From a virus, in the IMG/VR virus record IMGVR_UViG_3300042541_000817, positions 1-52,661 of that record: 52,661 bases of DNA. One strand, given 5' to 3'. Each line of letters opens with the position of its first letter. Positions within the stretch are counted from its first letter, which is position 1. Below are positions 1 to 7,295 of this stretch, one piece after another. Position numbers and translations under genes: made by a program. The notes under the pieces were generated by a model, which searched no databases, was not told where the DNA came from, and saw only the letters and a program-made list of their open reading frames with translations.

Positions 1-90
1 TACTTTGTTTTCAATACGCTTTTCCATATCTCTTTCTTTTTCAGAGACATGATAGTGGTTTGAATATAGTTTAGCAAAGTGGTGTGGCAT
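1..90 (-). CDS. Partial unknown protein, truncated by window edge
   Basis: Only the first 30 codons are visible; the reading frame runs off the left edge. The start is an ATG that lies six bases after a perfect TATAAT on the minus strand (97-102), the leaderless arrangement used by many genes here. The visible residues are basic and charged, and no family can be named from them. Confidence 0.5.
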   Translation of the reverse strand, partial: MPHHFAKLYSNHYHVSEKERDMEKRIENKV

Positions 91-272
91 ATATTAATTA
101 TACACCTGGTTTGACAAACCAAGGTTTCTATGGTATAAGGTTTGGGGATATAAAGGTTTGGATCGTAATGCTTCAGTGGGGGCTACGGTTTTGGGGTTCG
201 TAATGTCTTTTCGTAATAAGGTTTAGAGGTTTGGTACTTGACAAATATCCAAAAATATGTCACGTGCGCTTT
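91..272 (-). promoter_or_regulatory. Intergenic regulatory spacer with leaderless promoter
   Basis: About 180 non-coding bases between the stop of the 273-536 gene and the next start. It holds CACGTG at 261-266, several AAGGTTT words and TTCGTAAT repeats of unknown meaning, and a minus-strand -10 box TATAAT (97-102) with TTGTCA (112-117) nine bases upstream of it. The layout matches the simpler copies of the spacer that recurs through the left arm. Confidence 0.6.
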
Positions 273-536
273 TCACTCATCATCTTCTAAAAGATCGGTG
301 ATATCTTCAAACCCTGTATCCTCAATATCTAAACCTAAGATAAGCAGATCAAATGATTCGTTTATATATTTCTCTAGTGTTGGTGTGCTATTAATTATCC
401 CCTCGGCATATGCAAAAGCAAGTGGCAAACCAAGATCATTGTATACAAAGAAATCTGCCAACTCTTCATCATCTTTATAATTTAACCAGAGTTGTCCTAA
501 GATCAGGGCCTTACTTTCAAAAGTTGTTTTTGGCAT
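273..536 (-). CDS. Unknown small acidic phage protein
   Basis: An 87-residue, strongly acidic protein ending in an Asp/Glu-rich tail. An AAGGAAGG ribosome site lies about 8 bases before the ATG. Its first codons overlap the end of the upstream 517-723 gene by 20 bases, so the two are probably translated from one message. No signal peptide, membrane segment or metal motif is visible and I do not recognise the family. Confidence 0.65.
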   Translation of the reverse strand: MPKTTFESKALILGQLWLNYKDDEELADFFVYNDLGLPLAFAYAEGIINSTPTLEKYINESFDLLILGLDIEDTGFEDITDLLEDDE

Positions 537-723
537 AATTTGTACCTTCCTTAGTCTCTTTGGCTGATTCTGCTATTACCTGTAATCTATTATACACGAC
601 ATTGGGTTGGGACTTTGCTAAGTATTCCCCCACTAATTCCAAATCAACTCTGAGGTCGGAAATCTCATTGCCAAGTTTATTAGCAACCTTTTCCTCCGCT
701 GTCAGTATTCGTCTTATACGCAT
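517..723 (-). CDS. Unknown small helical phage protein
   Basis: A 68-residue charged protein, probably helical, basic at the N-terminus. A strong GGAGGAGG site precedes the ATG. A -10 like box (TACAAT or GATAAT) sits between this start and the hairpins at 757-819, so it probably begins a short two-gene transcript with 273-536. Function not recognisable. Confidence 0.65.
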   Translation of the reverse strand: MRIRRILTAEEKVANKLGNEISDLRVDLELVGEYLAKSQPNVVYNRLQVIAESAKETKEGTNYAKNNF

Positions 724-756
724 AGTCCTCCTCCATTATCTATTGTATCAAAAAGT

Positions 757-819
757 AGGGGAAAGGGCAACCCCACGCTGCCCCTCCCCTGTAGGTCTAG
801 GAGACCCAGTCCTAGACCT
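757..819 (-). terminator. Two hairpins at the end of the long left operon
   Basis: AGGTCTAGGA (793-802) and TCCTAGACCT (810-819) form a perfect 10-bp stem with a 7-base loop, and the second arm covers the stop codon of the 812-1177 gene. Just beyond, AGGGG...GGGC and GCCC...CCCCT (about 757-789) form a second GC-rich hairpin followed on the minus strand by a short T run. The second is the better intrinsic terminator. The first, overlapping the stop codon, could protect the mRNA end or affect termination of translation. Confidence 0.6.
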
Positions 820-1177
820 GCTCAACTAAAACTTTTGGAGCATATGCATTAATAAAGTCAACCCAGCCAATAACATTTCTATTATTGTCAATGATAGTTT
901 CTTTAGCAATGTCGATGACTACCGTCGTTTCCCCCAGGTCATAGTTACTCCCAGTGATTGAATAAATTCCAAACCCTGTCTCATCAAGAATAGAATCTTG
1001 CATAAGGTAACTAATCATCATACGATTGAAGTAAGCATAGTCTGACCACCTAGGCTTTGCATGCTGCAGGGCCATTGCTAGGTCCCGCTGCCATTCAGTC
1101 TCACCCCAGTGGCTATATAGGACCACATGGGCCTCATCTTCAACATCCTTAAATACAAAATTAATACGGGCTCCCAT
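812..1177 (-). CDS. Conserved-looking phage protein of unknown function
   Basis: A 121-residue soluble protein. It looks like a small actinophage accessory family but I cannot name it. It is the last gene of a long coupled operon, and its ATG overlaps the stop of the upstream gene (TAATG). The 3' end lies inside a perfect hairpin. No catalytic motif is visible. Confidence 0.7.
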   Translation of the reverse strand: MGARINFVFKDVEDEAHVVLYSHWGETEWQRDLAMALQHAKPRWSDYAYFNRMMISYLMQDSILDETGFGIYSITGSNYDLGETTVVIDIAKETIIDNNRNVIGWVDFINAYAPKVLVEQV

Positions 1178-1323
1178 TAGTCATTCTCCTTAAAAGATAC
1201 GATTGATAGTTGGCTTAGTACTTCATTGAGCAGCGCTTCTTCATCTTCTGCCTCTGCTTCATATCTAAATGTCATGTAATCGCCTGTTGGCTCAAAGATA
1301 ACTTCTACTTTAAATTCTGACAT
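1177..1323 (-). CDS. Small acidic unknown protein (48 aa)
   Basis: A 48-codon reading frame that exactly fills the space between two genes and is coupled to both by TAATG overlaps, which is strong evidence it is translated. The protein is very acidic in its middle (a run of Glu, Ala and Asp). Nothing indicates a function. Confidence 0.7.
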   Translation of the reverse strand: MSEFKVEVIFEPTGDYMTFRYEAEAEDEEALLNEVLSQLSIVSFKEND

Positions 1324-1646
1324 TATTCAATCTCACCTTCGAAATCAATAACTACCTTGCTAACTCGTCCGTCCTCGTTGAGTTGAACATAGACAGGGTA
1401 AAGTCCGTCACCATAGCCTGTGTTGAATACAACAGCAGAACCGATACCAAGTTCGCCATAAGAATTAGAAATGGTTGTGGCGCAAGCGCCGTGATAAGAA
1501 TAGTCGCCTTGCTTTCCGTCTAACTCGAATGCTTCTCCGTCATTGGTATTCCATTGGTCAAGGTAGCAGGGGTCGCCTACCATTGCTTGTCCGCTATCTA
1601 CCGCAAATGAACCTGCTAATACAAGTTCGTCTAATACATACTTCAT
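1323..1646 (-). CDS. DUF4241-like phage protein
   Basis: A 107-residue protein. The GDPCYL segment near residue 25 and the GELGIGSAVVFNTGYGDG segment with the following YPVY are typical of small DUF4241-type proteins found in many phages. The family has no firm biochemical role. The start is fixed by an ATGA overlap with the upstream gene and a GGAG site. The family call is from recalled motifs, not a search. Confidence 0.7.
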   Translation of the reverse strand: MKYVLDELVLAGSFAVDSGQAMVGDPCYLDQWNTNDGEAFELDGKQGDYSYHGACATTISNSYGELGIGSAVVFNTGYGDGLYPVYVQLNEDGRVSKVVIDFEGEIE

Positions 1647-2098
1647 TGGGTCTCCTTTATTGTTAGTCCTACTAAGGTCATTTCATCAAGTGTAGCACAT
1701 TCTGTGCATTTTTCCAAATCGTGGTCTTGGAAGGAATCTCTAATAAGATTATCAGGGTCTTCCAGTTCAGCATGGCAGTTCTCACAGAAGTACCAGTTAT
1801 AGCCAATACGGATTTGAATGGTAGTGTCAGGTGGGCACGGTACCTCAGTAATGAAGTATCCTAATCTATTTACAAATCCCCAGCCAGACCAGATATAGGA
1901 GCCACCGTCATCGCCATCCCCATACATCCAGATTTTGTCAGGGGATTGAGATTTAACAAACTCTACCTCATCACCATATGTCTCAAACATAATGCCACCC
2001 TCCCCATTATCAAATGAGGCATTTGGGTCTATATGATTAGTGATTGGTTTGTATGTAGTTAGCCATTCATCAAATTCCATTTCAATAAACTTATCCAT
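1643..2098 (-). CDS. Unknown protein with C-terminal zinc-ribbon-like CxxC pairs
   Basis: A 151-residue acidic protein. The C-terminal third has CENC and, about 30 residues later, CTEC, which together could bind one zinc. I start it at the ATG that overlaps the stop of the upstream gene; the frame stays open for nine more codons upstream, but that longer start would overlap the neighbour further. Partner or nucleic acid target unknown. Confidence 0.7.
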   Translation of the reverse strand: MDKFIEMEFDEWLTTYKPITNHIDPNASFDNGEGGIMFETYGDEVEFVKSQSPDKIWMYGDGDDGGSYIWSGWGFVNRLGYFITEVPCPPDTTIQIRIGYNWYFCENCHAELEDPDNLIRDSFQDHDLEKCTECATLDEMTLVGLTIKETQ

Positions 2099-2363
2099 TT
2101 TTCTTAGCCCTATCACTAATAGCAAAGGATAGTTGATATGTTAGGGCATATACCCATGACAGAGCGTCCATTTGGCCTTCCCAGTATTTACGCTCCATAG
2201 AATCCATTGCCTCTTCTGTATATTCTTCTTGCTCAACAGCGGCATTGTATTCTTTTTCAGCCTCAAGCATGAGGTTCTTAAGTTCACCATGGAGGATGTC
2301 TGTGCCTGATTCTCCAAGGTCAATGAGTTTCTGTAGTCGTGGTTCTAGGTCTGTTGTCATCAT
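2091..2363 (-). CDS. Unknown helical phage protein
   Basis: A 90-residue, mostly alpha-helical acidic protein ending in a basic tail. It has two consecutive ATG codons, either of which may be used. It is coupled by overlap to genes on both sides. Family not recognised. Confidence 0.65.
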   Translation of the reverse strand: MMTTDLEPRLQKLIDLGESGTDILHGELKNLMLEAEKEYNAAVEQEEYTEEAMDSMERKYWEGQMDALSWVYALTYQLSFAISDRAKKNG

Positions 2364-2569
2364 TACTCTAGTATACCCTCGGCCACTGACAAAATGTGGG
2401 AGGTGGCAATCATCTGTCCATTTAGAGATATATCCTCTATCTCCAAGTCCCAGTATTCATCTGAGTTCATATCTTCAATTAGTATCATTTCAGATTTGAG
2501 TTTCTCAGAATCTTGCTCCAGCGATAGGAGGTGCAGTTTCATGTATTCTTTAAGTGTGTTTAGGTCCAT
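2363..2569 (-). CDS. Unknown small protein with its own leaderless promoter
   Basis: A 68-residue acidic helical protein. The ATG lies exactly six bases after TATAAT (minus strand), so it can be made from a leaderless message even though it sits inside an operon; the upstream 2573-2812 gene ends only three bases away. No motif is visible. Confidence 0.65.
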   Translation of the reverse strand: MDLNTLKEYMKLHLLSLEQDSEKLKSEMILIEDMNSDEYWDLEIEDISLNGQMIATSHILSVAEGILE

Positions 2570-2572
2570 ATA

Positions 2573-2812
2573 TTAATTATAGGGGTTTGAGTTGATTTTT
2601 ACAACTTGGCGGGGTGTGACTTTAATCACAGGTTCATAGTCAGGGGTAGGATCCTCATCTACATGTGTAACAGTAGCATCCCATTTGCTTAATAGGATTA
2701 CATGAGATGATGCATGGCAAATGCAGGCGGGATCAATCTGAGGCTCAACTGATGCAGTAATCTCTATAAGAGCATCACAGTCAGTACATAGATAAGTAAA
2801 CTTAGTCCACAT
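2573..2812 (-). CDS. Small zinc-ribbon-like protein
   Basis: A 79-residue protein with CTDC near residue 9 and a CIC...H cluster near residue 31, suggesting a small metal-binding fold. The start is set by a TAATG overlap with the tiny gene upstream. It is one of several Cys-pair microproteins in this arm. Function unknown. Confidence 0.65.
   Translation of the reverse strand: MWTKFTYLCTDCDALIEITASVEPQIDPACICHASSHVILLSKWDATVTHVDEDPTPDYEPVIKVTPRQVVKINSNPYN
2576..2604 (-). promoter_or_regulatory. Internal leaderless promoter
   Basis: On the minus strand TTGTAA (2599-2604), a 17-base spacer, TATAAT (2576-2581), six bases, then the ATG of the 2363-2569 gene. The promoter lies inside the 3' end of the preceding gene and would raise expression of the distal half of the operon. 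Confidence 0.65.
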
Positions 2813-2892
2813 TAGCAGTCCTCACAAGTAGTATCGCCATAGGTAATAGATACTCCACAGTCAGAGCACCAGGATTCATCATACATTCCCAT
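2812..2892 (-). CDS. 26-residue zinc-ribbon microprotein
   Basis: An open frame of 26 codons with CSDC near the middle and CEDC at the very end, spaced as in one zinc knuckle. It fills the gap between two genes exactly, with TAATG overlaps on both sides, which argues against a chance frame. Probably a minimal metal-binding peptide; role unknown. Confidence 0.6.
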   Translation of the reverse strand: MGMYDESWCSDCGVSITYGDTTCEDC

Positions 2893-3053
2893 TACTCACC
2901 CCAATACTTTATAATAGTATTCATAGTCATATGGAGATTACAATCGCAATCCCCACCATTCATGTTCTCCATGAATTCAAAGTGCGATAGGTTGTCCTCA
3001 TAGATTTCTGTTACCAGTTCATCTATGGTGTATGGTTTGTGGGTTGTGGTCAT
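2892..3053 (-). CDS. Unknown small protein (53 aa)
   Basis: A 53-residue protein with a CDC pair near residue 36. The start is chosen at the ATG overlapping the upstream stop (ATGA), giving a start with MTTTHKPYT, rather than an in-frame ATG 21 bases earlier inside the neighbour. Family not recognised. Confidence 0.6.
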   Translation of the reverse strand: MTTTHKPYTIDELVTEIYEDNLSHFEFMENMNGGDCDCNLHMTMNTIIKYWGE

Positions 3054-3280
3054 ACTGTACAAGACTCCTGACATATGTGATAGGCTTTTAGAGATGATAC
3101 TGTCAATTCTAACATTTCGTCAGGGTATCTGTCAAGCACCCAATTAAGTGCTTCACCAGCAGTATTGAAGTCAGAGGCAGTGCTACTTTCTCCATAGCCT
3201 TGTATAGTTGCTTCCCAGCAGTCAACGCCACCAGGGGAGCAGGAGTATTCCATTTCGTATATTTCTACATTTAGGGTCAT
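3050..3280 (-). CDS. Unknown small protein, first gene of the left operon
   Basis: A 76-residue acidic protein with several cysteines. It is the first gene of a run of ten coupled genes ending at 812. The ATG is six bases after a CATAAT -10 box, which itself is 17 bases from a perfect TTGACA, so the message is predicted to be leaderless. No function is visible. Confidence 0.7.
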   Translation of the reverse strand: MTLNVEIYEMEYSCSPGGVDCWEATIQGYGESSTASDFNTAGEALNWVLDRYPDEMLELTVSSLKAYHICQESCTV

Positions 3281-3440
3281 GTATTAATTATGACAGGAAT
3301 CCTGGGAAATGTCAAGTCTATCGTAAAGATTTTTTGGTTTGATATTTTTGGGGATTTTTAATAGTCTTCGTAAAGATTTTTTAATTTGACATTTTTATGT
3401 CCGATATGTCTGAATTGTCCACACGTGCGGATTTTCTTTG
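3281..3440 (-). promoter_or_regulatory. Regulatory spacer: strong leaderless promoter, TGTCC repeats, CACGTG
   Basis: Minus-strand TTGACA (3310-3315), a 17-base spacer and CATAAT (3287-3292) form a near-consensus promoter six bases from the next ATG. Upstream of it TGTCC-like words start at 3398, 3407 and 3416, a 9-bp phase, followed by CACGTG (3422-3427). The stretch links the tRNA gene to the long left operon. Confidence 0.7.
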
Positions 3441-3516
3441 CGATTCCGATGGGATTTGAACCCACGATCTCTACAGTGACAGTGTAGCGATTTAAACCAG
3501 ACTAATCTACGGAACC
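3441..3516 (-). tRNA. tRNA-Asp (GUC)
   Basis: A 76-base cloverleaf on the minus strand: a 7-bp acceptor stem (GGTTCCG with CGGAATC, one G-U pair), D stem GATT/AATC, anticodon stem CTACA/TGTAG with loop CTGTCAC giving anticodon GTC, T stem GTGGG/CCCAT with TTCAAAT loop, discriminator G. The 3' CCA is not encoded. It is the only tRNA gene I could find. Confidence 0.93.
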
Positions 3517-3522
3517 AAATGG

Positions 3523-3547
3523 TGAGCAGTTTTTATTCTTACTCAGG
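3523..3547 (-). repeat. GAGCAG stem-loop, copy 1
   Basis: The plus strand reads TGAGCAG ... ACTCAGG, a member of a four-copy stem-loop family (others at 4760, 5854 and 9235). This copy lies between the stop of the DUF932 gene and the tRNA-Asp and has a shortened stem (TGAG/CTCA). It may end the DUF932 transcript or mark a processing site ahead of the tRNA. Confidence 0.55.
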
Positions 3548-3558
3548 AATTTTTTTAA

Positions 3559-4575
3559 TTATGCAATCTGCAAAACATTTTGCACAACTTTTAGCAAACG
3601 ATTCTTTTCTGCATTGATAGCAGGGTCAAATCCGCTTGCGCTTGCAAGGATAGATTCGTTAGAACCACCACGAGCAGAACGATACCAATCAAGGCGTTCA
3701 GTTAGTGCATTGAAAGCACCCCACGCATTACCAGCAATCATTCCATTGAATTCGCCAGTGTAGATGTCATTGATAACATCAACCTTGTTTTCCCATTTCT
3801 TGAAAGCACCCTTAGAATCTTTTTCAGGCTTAGGGTATGCAGCAAGAATGATGTTGTTGAAATCTTGTGCGGTGATTTCTTTTTGAATCATAGCGTTAGC
3901 CATAACATCAAAAGAGTCCATGTACTTATGGGCAAGACCCAAAGTTTCACGAGCAACGGCAACCTTACCAGAAGCGGTCTGAGTGTGGCGAATCTTGAAA
4001 GATTGCTTGACACCATTCTTTTTCTTAGTAGTGTTTAGTGCAAGGTTAAGAGTGTTAGCGCATACAACACGAACAGGTGTGATACTTGCTTGAATAGCGA
4101 TTGAGCCATCGTGTGATGTATTGATAAGTAGATAAGTCTTGACCTTATCTGCAACACCGCTAGGGTCTAAGATTGTTTCACGCTCTAGTGCTAATGCACC
4201 GAATACGACACGACCACCCTTGATTGAACCAGCGGTTTCCCAACGACCTCCGCCATCGAGAATGTTATCACCGAATGAAAATAAATCTTCATTCTGCATA
4301 ACATGATAACGCTCACCAACGACACCAAGAATGTCGGTCTGAGAGTTGTCAGTAGGATTGGTACGCAATACATACTGATAGTTTTTGTCACTTGTTAAGT
4401 GTGATGGGGTTTCCAAATCCTCAAGACGAACATTCCAATTAGAAAGGCTTGCTAGGTCTAGCATTTCTTTTGTTGTTTTTTCCTCTGTGAATACGGTACC
4501 CAATCCATGCCAAGCGGGTTCACGAAATGATGCGAATGAAGCCTTACCATTTTGTGTTTCGATTTCATGTGCCAT
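3559..4575 (-). CDS. DUF932 phage/plasmid-like protein
   Basis: A 338-residue protein. The N-terminus MAHEIET followed by an AxxxxPAWHGLG segment is the hallmark of the DUF932 (phage/plasmid-like, TIGR03299) family, found in many phages and plasmids. Its function is not firmly known; links to plasmid or phage DNA metabolism have been suggested. I start at the ATG seven bases after AAGGAG; a longer frame upstream would begin before the predicted transcription start. Single-gene transcript with its own promoter. Confidence 0.9.
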   Translation of the reverse strand: MAHEIETQNGKASFASFREPAWHGLGTVFTEEKTTKEMLDLASLSNWNVRLEDLETPSHLTSDKNYQYVLRTNPTDNSQTDILGVVGERYHVMQNEDLFSFGDNILDGGGRWETAGSIKGGRVVFGALALERETILDPSGVADKVKTYLLINTSHDGSIAIQASITPVRVVCANTLNLALNTTKKKNGVKQSFKIRHTQTASGKVAVARETLGLAHKYMDSFDVMANAMIQKEITAQDFNNIILAAYPKPEKDSKGAFKKWENKVDVINDIYTGEFNGMIAGNAWGAFNALTERLDWYRSARGGSNESILASASGFDPAINAEKNRLLKVVQNVLQIA

Positions 4576-4802
4576 GAGTTTTCTCCTTTTTTGTTGTTGA
4601 ATTTTAAGTATAGCAGGACGGGCTGACAAATGCAAATCGGGATAGTTAAACATGGGACAAATTGGACATTCCTTAATGTGATTAAATTCACATGATCGTA
4701 AAAGTTATCCACAGACTTATCCACAGGCCCCACGTGTAAATTTTGCGGGAATTAAAAGTTGAGCAGTTTTAAAACATGCTCAGGTTTATTAGTAGCCCCC
4801 TA
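4576..4802 (-). promoter_or_regulatory. Composite regulatory spacer with DnaA-like boxes
   Basis: The most complete copy of the left-arm spacer. In transcription order: stem-loop (4760-4784), CACGTG (4731-4736), two TTATCCACA boxes at 4717-4725 and 4705-4713 (12 bp apart), perfect palindrome TGTGATTAAATTCACA (4677-4692), GGACA at 4664 and 4655 (9 bp apart), TGTCA (4624-4628), 11 bases, TATACT (4607-4612), then a leader with AAGGAG. TTATCCACA matches the DnaA-box consensus; the palindrome matches CRP/GlxR sites. Confidence 0.75.
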
Positions 4803-5231
4803 CTAAATATCTATACGGTCCACACTGGATGATAACCATGTGACATCATCTGAATTGTAAGATACAGTATCGAAATCAATATCATGAATTAGATTCTGTG
4901 CACTTTCTTCATCTCGTGCATTGACTGTAATTGAATAAAGAACTGTGACTTCCAATTCAAATTCTTTTGTTAACTCAAATCCGCAAATATCTGCAATTGC
5001 TTGTGCAGTCTCTTCTGAAATGGTACCGTCGTCCAAGTTTTCTAAGGTCCACTCTTGCATTTCATTACGCATACGAGAGCGCTCTGCAGCCTCACCATAT
5101 GAGCGCTGAGTTACTTTTTGAATGTGCTCTTCAAGTTGTTGAATGCGTTCTTTGTTTTGTACTAGAGTAGTTTCTAAAAACTCTCGTGTCATATAGTGTG
5201 TGTCTGTTGCTACTGTGATTGGTTGGTCCAT
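4803..5231 (-). CDS. Unknown coiled-coil protein
   Basis: A 142-residue acidic protein. Residues about 15-60 are heptad-like and charged, consistent with a coiled coil; the rest looks like a small alpha/beta domain. No family recognised. It has its own promoter (TTGACA plus TGTCA plus TACAAT). Confidence 0.75.
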   Translation of the reverse strand: MDQPITVATDTHYMTREFLETTLVQNKERIQQLEEHIQKVTQRSYGEAAERSRMRNEMQEWTLENLDDGTISEETAQAIADICGFELTKEFELEVTVLYSITVNARDEESAQNLIHDIDFDTVSYNSDDVTWLSSSVDRIDI

Positions 5232-5262
5232 GGGGGCCTCTTTCTGTTAGTTGGTTAATTCA

Positions 5263-5292
5263 ATTGTACTGGGTGCCACTGACATTTGTCAA
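5263..5292 (-). promoter_or_regulatory. TGTCA-type promoter with consensus -35
   Basis: Minus strand: TTGACA (5287-5292), 18 bases, TACAAT (5263-5268), with TGTCA placed exactly 11 bases before the -10 as in nine other left-arm promoters. This copy shows that the TGTCA element lies inside the -35/-10 spacer. Confidence 0.7.
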
Positions 5293-5387
5293 GATCCCTT
5301 GCGGGGAGTAGTTTATACACATACTCAGGTGTCTTATCTCAGGCATACCTACACATCAAGGCGTAGGGCTTAGCAGAGATAAATTAT

Positions 5388-5813
5388 TTAGAGATAACGA
5401 GCAACCGCATTGTAAGTGCTGGTGCTAACTACTTCCTCATCTGTCATCTTGAGAATACGAATTGCGTTAGACATTTCATCTACCATCTCGTTGTAGGTGT
5501 GTCTGTGGATTTGCTCAAAATTACGCTCAGGTTCAGCAGGAAAGTTTGTTCCGCTTTCTACCTTGATGTCAAAATCAACATTGAGAGTTTTGTTCCACTC
5601 ACGATAGTTCGTGCGTAGATTTTCTGCCTTTGAGATTTGACTAATAGCATACTTTACTAATTGTTCGTTCCAAGCCTTTTGTGCTTCTTGGAACTTTGCT
5701 TCGTTCTCATCTTGTGTTTTGTAGTTAGCCTCTAGTTCTGCTAACTTAGTTTCTAGTGCGTTGATAACTCTCTGTGTAGGTATCTTTACGCTAATTGCTT
5801 TTCCTCTTGCCAT
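5388..5813 (-). CDS. Unknown helical phage protein
   Basis: A 141-residue protein with a basic first 15 residues and a long charged helix (about 18-75) that may be a coiled coil. No catalytic motif is visible. The start follows a purine-rich leader (AAAGGAAA). The short stretch 5232-5387 upstream of its neighbour holds only a promoter and imperfect repeats. Confidence 0.7.
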   Translation of the reverse strand: MARGKAISVKIPTQRVINALETKLAELEANYKTQDENEAKFQEAQKAWNEQLVKYAISQISKAENLRTNYREWNKTLNVDFDIKVESGTNFPAEPERNFEQIHRHTYNEMVDEMSNAIRILKMTDEEVVSTSTYNAVARYL

Positions 5814-5853
5814 TGGGTCTGTTTCCTTTTCTTTGTTTTGTTAGGGGGTTGGT

Positions 5854-5884
5854 TGAGCAGTTTATTTATTATCTCATGCTCAGG
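5854..5884 (-). repeat. GAGCAG stem-loop overlapping a promoter, copy 3
   Basis: TGAGCAG ... GCTCAGG with an AT-rich loop. On the minus strand TTGACA, 18 bases and GATAAT run through this element, so here the stem-loop overlaps the promoter and leader of the 5388-5813 gene. A role as operator or leader structure is therefore as likely as termination. Confidence 0.5.
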
Positions 5885-5898
5885 AGATAATTGTCAAA

Positions 5899-6063
5899 CT
5901 ACTTGGCTGTCCAAGTTGTGTATCGTGGCTTGCCATTTACATCTAACTTGACACGAACATTTCCGTTAGCCTGTGGTGTGATTTCTGTGATGATACCACT
6001 TACCTTTGACTTTTGAGTTGTGTAGGTGTCGCCTACTTTGTAAGTTGCGGTTGCTACTGACAT
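5899..6063 (-). CDS. SH3-like small protein A (54 aa)
   Basis: A 54-residue protein, ATG to TAG, with a beta-rich pattern: YKVGDTYTTQKSKVSGIITEI near the start (shown here as two parts of one strand-turn region, residues 8-28). It is clearly related to the 56-residue protein at 6162-6332, sharing the VGD-x-(Y/F)TT-x-K-x-G-I motif. These resemble short SH3/KOW-like folds that bind nucleic acid or protein. Function unknown. Confidence 0.65.
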   Translation of the reverse strand: MSVATATYKVGDTYTTQKSKVSGIITEITPQANGNVRVKLDVNGKPRYTTWTAK

Positions 6064-6102
6064 TTGTTTCCTTCTTTCTGTTAGGGTTTTGCTTACTATC
6101 TA

Positions 6103-6131
6103 ATTATGACATTTCTTGGGAAAAATGTCAA
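6103..6131 (-). promoter_or_regulatory. Promoter with overlapping TGACATTT inverted repeat
   Basis: Minus strand: TTGACA (6126-6131), 17 bases, CATAAT (6103-6108), upstream of the 5899-6063 gene. TGACATTT (6107-6114) and AAATGTCA (6123-6130) form a perfect inverted repeat that covers both promoter hexamers, a likely operator for a dimeric regulator. Confidence 0.65.
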
Positions 6132-6161
6132 GTCTAATTTGAGATTTCTCAAATAGTGAGA

Positions 6162-6332
6162 TTACTTGCTGGTCTTGACCATAGCCAAACGGCGTGAGCC
6201 ATTTGCTAGAACTAGACTAACTCTGGTAAGTTTATTAGACATTGGCTCAAAACTAGCAATACGACCTGTAATGCCTGTCTTGCTTGTCGTGAATAAATCA
6301 CCAATTTGGTATTGGTATCCTCCAAGGGTCAT
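6162..6332 (-). CDS. SH3-like small protein B (56 aa)
   Basis: A 56-residue protein, paralogue of 5899-6063: both have an aromatic-x-(V/I)GD-x-(Y/F)TT-x-K opening, a central basic beta segment and a (T/S)K C-terminus. Both genes have their own promoter, so this is a tandem duplication with separate control. No catalytic residues are visible. Confidence 0.65.
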   Translation of the reverse strand: MTLGGYQYQIGDLFTTSKTGITGRIASFEPMSNKLTRVSLVLANGSRRLAMVKTSK

Positions 6333-6566
6333 TGTTCTGCCTTTCTGTTGTGGGGTTTTGCTTACTATCTAATTCTAGCAGAAAAATGTCAAAAATACCA
6401 ATTCAGCGGAGGATTTGGGGTGTGTCCTTAATCACATCTTAAAGGCGTGTCGTGACTTGACAGATCAAAGATTTTGCCCACGTGCCCTTTCGGGATTACT
6501 ACTGATACAAAAATAAAATAAATAAAAAAAATGCTAAGAACATCCATTGTGTTGAATTCATTTATC
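6333..6566 (-). promoter_or_regulatory. Regulatory spacer
   Basis: About 230 non-coding bases. It contains CACGTG (6479-6484), GGCGTGTC (6444-6451, reverse of the GACACGCC word), the near-palindrome TGTGTCCTTAATCACA (6421-6436), and a promoter-like TTGACA with TAGAAT nine bases away in front of the 6162-6332 gene. The part from 6490 to 6566 is very A-rich with no clear hairpin. Confidence 0.55.
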
Positions 6567-7289
6567 TCATTTCTTACTCGCAGAAAAAATTATGTCACTC
6601 TTAGAGTATACACAAAGTGAGCAAGAAACGCAAGCGCTTCCATTTGTTGAGATAAGCGGAATTTGTTTATTATTCTCAGGACACTTAGCAGCAGGCTTAC
6701 CAATCATTTCTTTTACATCTGCTTGACCAATAGCAAAATTCTTAGCAAGGTATGCCATGCGTACGCCACTATTAATTTTTAGGTCTACTGCGGTTTTTAC
6801 ATTCTCGCTATCTGCAGAAAAGTATAGGCTTAGATTATCAATACCCTTGAGCATTAGAGCAGCACTTGCTACACGAGTATAAACCCAAAATTGAATTTCA
6901 GGATGATTAAGTATTACATGCTTCCATGCGAATGTGTAGGTATCGTTAAAAAAGTCTCCGTCCCAATGAATACGGAATAGTTTAGGAGCGTCTTTCTTAT
7001 TGCAGTCTGCAACAAAATCAACAATCATTTCTTCAAGCAATGCTTTCATAGTATCATGGTCTGCGTCTTTAAGCAATGCCCAATTGTGTAATAGATTAGT
7101 TTTTACTGCGGGGAATAGTCTTTCGAGTTTTCCTGCGTAGCATACGCTTTCACATACGCTAGTGGCACCAGGGCACGAGAAAGCCTTTCCAGCAGGTAAT
7201 CCAAATGTGTTTGCGATACTTGCTTGTTTTCCATTTTTTGTGACAAGGTTAGCCACCTTCCTATCTTTAGAGCGTTTTAGTTTAGTCAT
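6567..7289 (-). CDS. GP88-family phage protein
   Basis: A 240-residue protein matching the Gene Product 88 family of actinophages: early FGLPAGKAFSCPGA segment, then C-x-x-VCYAG, a central RIHWDGDFF segment, and a C-terminal CSLC cluster. The cysteine groups suggest metal or cluster binding. The family has no proven role. The ATG follows a purine-rich leader without a strong ribosome site. Its TGTCA-type promoter (7312-7334) lies inside the upstream 47-codon gene. Confidence 0.88.
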   Translation of the reverse strand: MTKLKRSKDRKVANLVTKNGKQASIANTFGLPAGKAFSCPGATSVCESVCYAGKLERLFPAVKTNLLHNWALLKDADHDTMKALLEEMIVDFVADCNKKDAPKLFRIHWDGDFFNDTYTFAWKHVILNHPEIQFWVYTRVASAALMLKGIDNLSLYFSADSENVKTAVDLKINSGVRMAYLAKNFAIGQADVKEMIGKPAAKCPENNKQIPLISTNGSACVSCSLCVYSKSDIIFSASKK

Positions 7290-7295
7290 GGGGTT

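Noticed and set aside
4705-4725. Replication origin based on two perfect DnaA boxes
   Set aside because: The same pairs occur in four gaps, without a dense box cluster or a clear unwinding region beside them, so promoter-linked DnaA sites fit better. Not fully excluded.
4458-4733. 91-codon minus-strand frame covering the DUF932 promoter
   Set aside because: It runs through the DnaA-like boxes, the promoter and into the DUF932 gene in another frame.
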